From Streptomyces sp. TLI_105 (GTDB taxonomy: Bacteria; Actinomycetota; Actinomycetes; Streptomycetales; Streptomycetaceae), in contig NZ_FNSM01000001.1 in the NCBI RefSeq assembly GCF_900105415.1, forward strand, positions 620,001-684,000: a stretch of DNA of 64,000 nt, in the 5' to 3' direction. Shown piece after piece: positions 61,467-64,000 of this stretch (position 1 is the first letter of the stretch; the number at the start of each line of letters is the position of its first letter). The position numbers were made by a program, and so were the translations under genes. Below the pieces are notes generated by a model. That model had not been told where the DNA came from. It saw only the letters and a program-made list of their open reading frames with translations, and ran no database searches.

Positions 61467-61791
61467 CCGGCGCCGCGCGGAGGAGCCCGTTCTCCAGCAG
61501 TCCGCCACCGCGGGTCGTGCACGACGCACAACCTCCCTGGACAGAACACCTAGGCGTCTCCGTCGACCGTGACGGACACCGGGGAGCCCTCACGCCGCTC
61601 CCGGAGCCGGACGACACCACCGGCGCCGGGGGCGGTTTCTCCGTACCGTCTCCACGAAACGACGGGCCGGCCGAACGCCCCCGGCCGCGCCACGCCGGTG
61701 TGCACCCGGTCACACGGGTCTCACCTTCTGCGAAACTACTAGGACGTCCTACTATCTGTGGGGTCCCACTTACCTCCCCGGGAAGGTCCAC
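61467..61791. other. 325-nt intergenic region before icmF
   Basis: No ORF with coding character or RNA gene is visible. The distal end holds the icmF promoter candidate with its palindrome. The left part is GC-rich without a clear hairpin and has no cobalamin-riboswitch-like core. Confidence 0.6.
61740..61751. promoter_or_regulatory. palindrome TAGGACGTCCTA at the icmF promoter
   Basis: A perfect 12-bp palindrome flanked by ACTAC on the left and CTATC on the right lies 41 nt before the icmF start codon, overlapping a possible -10 (TACTAT). It is a likely repressor site. Confidence 0.55.
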
Positions 61792-64000
61792 ATGACCGCT
61801 CTGCACCGGCCCGTGCACCCCGTCCGTCTGGTCACCGCCTCGGCGCTCTTCGACGGACACGACGCCTCGATCAACATCATGCGGCGGATCTTCCAGTCCC
61901 AAGGCGCCGAAGTGATCCACCTCGGACACAACCGGTCCGTGCAGGAGGTGGTGGACGCGGCGCTCGAGGAGGACGTGCACGGCGTCGCGGTCTCGTCCTA
62001 CCAGGGCGGGCACGTGGAGTACTTCGAGTACCTGGTCCAGTCGCTGCGCGAGCGCGGCGCGGACCACATCCGCGTGGTGGGCGGCGGGGGCGGCGTCATC
62101 GTGCCCGAGGAGATCACCCGGCTCCGCAACAGCGGAGTCACCATCTTCTCCCCCGAGGACGGCCAGCGGATGGGCCTCGCCGGGATGATCAACTCGGTGA
62201 TCGAGCAGTGCGACTTCGACCTCTGGGACGGCGCGCCGGCCGACGCGGCGGCGGTGCTCGCGGGCGACCGGTTCGCGGTCGCCCGCGCCATCACCGGCGC
62301 CGAGCTCGGCAAGCTGTCCCCCGACTTCCTGGACCGGCTGCGCACCGCCGCGGCGGCACGCGTCACGCCCGTCCTCGGCATCACCGGCACCGGCGGCTCC
62401 GGCAAGTCGTCACTGACCGACGAGCTCGTCCGCCGGCTCCGCGTCGACCAGCAGGACAAGCTGCGCATCGCGGTGATCGCCGTCGACCCGACGCGCCGCC
62501 GCGGCGGCGGCGCACTGCTCGGCGACCGGATCAGGATGAACTCCCTCGACGGGGACCGGGTCTTCTTCCGCAGCCTGGCCACGCGCGGCAGCCACGAACT
62601 GCCCGAGCACCTGGCCGATGTGATCGACGTCGTCAAGGCCGCCGGATTCGACCTGGTGATCGTGGAGACGCCGGGCATCGGCCAGGGCGACGCGGCGATC
62701 GTGCCCTTCGTCGACACCTCGCTGTACGTGATGACGCCGGAGTTCGGCGCCGCCTCGCAGCTGGAGAAGATCGACATGCTCGACTTCGCCGACGTCGTGG
62801 CCATCAACAAGTTCGAGCGGCGCGGCGCCAAGGACGCCCTGCGCGACGTGGCCCGTCAGCTGGTCCGCAACCGCGAGGCCTTCGACAAGCGGCCCGAGGA
62901 CATGCCGGTCTACGGCACCTCGGCGGCCACCTTCAACGACGACGGCGTCACCGCGCTCCACCAGCACCTCAAGACCGCCCTCGCCGAGAAGGGGCTCACG
63001 CTCGCCCAGGGCGCCCTGGCGCCGGTCGACGTACGCCACTCCTCCGGCATCCGGCAGGTCGTGCCCGCCGACCGGGTCCGCTACCTCACCGAGATCAGCG
63101 AGACCGTCCGCACGTACCACTCGGAGACCGAGCGCCTCGTCGAGGCGGCGCGCCGGGTGCAGCGCCTGGACACGGTCAAGGCCGAGCTCGCCCGGGCCGA
63201 GTACGACGACGCCGGCGTGGACGCGCTGCTCACGGACGCCCGCAAGGGGCTCCCCCACGAGGTGGCGGACCAGATCGAGAAGTGGCCGGCCGTCGTGGAG
63301 TCGTACTCCGGCGACGAGCAGGTCGTGCGGATCCGGGACAAGGAGATCCGCACCAAGCTGACCCGCGAGTCGCTGTCCGGCAACAAGATCCCGCGCGTGG
63401 CCCTGCCCCGGTTCACCGACCACGGCGAGCTGGTGCGCTTCTGGCGCCGCGAGAACCTGCCCGGTCACTTCCCCTTCACCGCCGGGGTGTTCCCCTTCAA
63501 GCGCGACGGCGAGGACCCGGCGCGGATGTTCGCCGGCGAGGGCGACCCGTTCCGCACCAACCGGCGGTTCAAGCTGCTGTCCGAGGGCCAGCCGGCCACC
63601 CGGCTCTCCACCGCCTTCGACTCGGTCACGCTGTACGGCCGCGACCCCGGCGAGCGCCCCGACATCTACGGCAAGGTCGGCACCTCCGGCGTCTCGGTCG
63701 CGACCCTCGACGACATGAAGACGCTCTACGACGGCTTCGACCTGATCGCGCCGACGACCTCCGTGTCCATGACGATCAACGGCCCGGCCCCGACGGTCCT
63801 CGCGTTCTTCCTCAACACGGCCGTCGACCAGCAGATCGACAGGTTCCGTGCCGCCGAGGGCCGCGAGCCCTCCGCCGACGAGGTGGCCGAGCTGCGGGCC
63901 CACGCGCTCGCCACCGTGCGCGGCACGGTCCAGGCGGACATCCTCAAGGAGGACCAGGGTCAGAACACCTGCCTGTTCTCCACCGAGTTCTCGCTGCGGA
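61792..64000 (+). CDS. icmF: fused isobutyryl-CoA mutase IcmF (3' end outside window)
   Basis: The visible 736 codons show a B12-binding domain at the N-terminus (residues about 10-140; ALFDGHDASINIMRRIFQSQG, with the cobalamin-His of the DxH motif). The G-protein chaperone follows (Walker A GITGTGGSGKSSL at about residue 197; IVETPGIGQGDAAIVP). The mutase TIM barrel begins after about residue 560 (LPGHFPFTAGVFPF, then TSVSMTINGPAPTVLAFF). This is the IcmF order, in which chaperone and mutase are fused. The enzyme interconverts isobutyryl-CoA and n-butyryl-CoA. GGAAGG lies upstream of the ATG. The frame is open to the window end. Confidence 0.95.
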   Translation, partial: MTALHRPVHPVRLVTASALFDGHDASINIMRRIFQSQGAEVIHLGHNRSVQEVVDAALEEDVHGVAVSSYQGGHVEYFEYLVQSLRERGADHIRVVGGGGGVIVPEEITRLRNSGVTIFSPEDGQRMGLAGMINSVIEQCDFDLWDGAPADAAAVLAGDRFAVARAITGAELGKLSPDFLDRLRTAAAARVTPVLGITGTGGSGKSSLTDELVRRLRVDQQDKLRIAVIAVDPTRRRGGGALLGDRIRMNSLDGDRVFFRSLATRGSHELPEHLADVIDVVKAAGFDLVIVETPGIGQGDAAIVPFVDTSLYVMTPEFGAASQLEKIDMLDFADVVAINKFERRGAKDALRDVARQLVRNREAFDKRPEDMPVYGTSAATFNDDGVTALHQHLKTALAEKGLTLAQGALAPVDVRHSSGIRQVVPADRVRYLTEISETVRTYHSETERLVEAARRVQRLDTVKAELARAEYDDAGVDALLTDARKGLPHEVADQIEKWPAVVESYSGDEQVVRIRDKEIRTKLTRESLSGNKIPRVALPRFTDHGELVRFWRRENLPGHFPFTAGVFPFKRDGEDPARMFAGEGDPFRTNRRFKLLSEGQPATRLSTAFDSVTLYGRDPGERPDIYGKVGTSGVSVATLDDMKTLYDGFDLIAPTTSVSMTINGPAPTVLAFFLNTAVDQQIDRFRAAEGREPSADEVAELRAHALATVRGTVQADILKEDQGQNTCLFSTEFSLR

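Noticed and set aside
61467..61791. Cobalamin riboswitch before the B12-dependent icmF
   Set aside because: No B12-box-like conserved core or multi-stem layout could be seen.

Overview
The window is very GC-rich actinomycete DNA that looks like Streptomyces. Starts are often GTG or TTG, and many gene junctions overlap by 4 nt (ATGA or GTGA). The gene content fits the genus: gluABCD, a LAL-type LuxR regulator, an RsbW-like kinase beside a STAS protein, many secreted glycan-degrading enzymes and a fused IcmF mutase. No rRNA, tRNA, CRISPR array or intact insertion sequence was seen.

Layout. 0-5 kb: a truncated secreted protein, a 64-aa membrane peptide and an acyl-CoA dehydrogenase operon (two dehydrogenases plus a quinone-type oxidoreductase) behind TetR-like operators. 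5-12.6 kb: a two-domain VOC protein, a PIG-L deacetylase / SIS isomerase operon with a GntR-LacI regulator, an S33-type hydrolase, nadE and a molybdopterin oxidoreductase. 12.7-21 kb: a STAND ATPase, an Eis-like acetyltransferase, a membrane molybdopterin oxidoreductase and the glutamate transporter genes gluA-gluB-gluC-gluD. 21.4-24.8 kb: a lone cyclic-nucleotide-binding domain and a large LuxR regulator.

25-33.5 kb is the highlight, an apparently unusual class III lanthipeptide locus. Its order is P450 (with a hydrolase-like N-terminal extension), LanKC synthetase, a 30-residue precursor starting 6 nt after the synthetase stop codon, an ABC exporter, a second P450 and a radical SAM enzyme. 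The precursor has a labyrinthopeptin-like leader (VLQLQSL) and a short Cys/Ser/Thr/Trp/Tyr core. Both P450s have Arg-Pro where the I-helix acid-threonine pair is expected. A strong hairpin and a tandem repeat separate the precursor from the exporter. The likely scheme is that LanKC phosphorylates, dehydrates and cyclises the core, the two P450s and the radical SAM enzyme oxidise or crosslink it, and the ABC protein exports it. A non-dedicated protease would have to remove the leader.

33.6-42.7 kb: a fused carboxyltransferase, stress regulators (HATPase and STAS), a MITE-like element that supplies the stop codon of a serine hydrolase, an MFS pump beside a decayed CGNR-type regulator, trmO, an Sfp-type PPTase and an acetyltransferase fused to an Lsr2-like DNA-binding tail. 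42.9-50.2 kb: polysaccharide degradation (GH8 with CBM32, GH16 with a ricin-type module, alginate lyase) with transporters and an AraC regulator between. 50.4-53.9 kb: peroxide defence (tpx, a Fur/PerR-type repressor and a divergent katG). 54-60.5 kb: a large secreted hydrolase, then a ribbon-helix-helix regulator with a striking array of TGGCRCCA sites, a DUF4097 protein and a DrrAB-like ABC exporter. 60.6-64 kb: a secreted DUF1906 protein and the start of icmF, cut by the window edge.

All family calls come from reading motifs by eye. No database search was run, and residue numbers assume the starts given.
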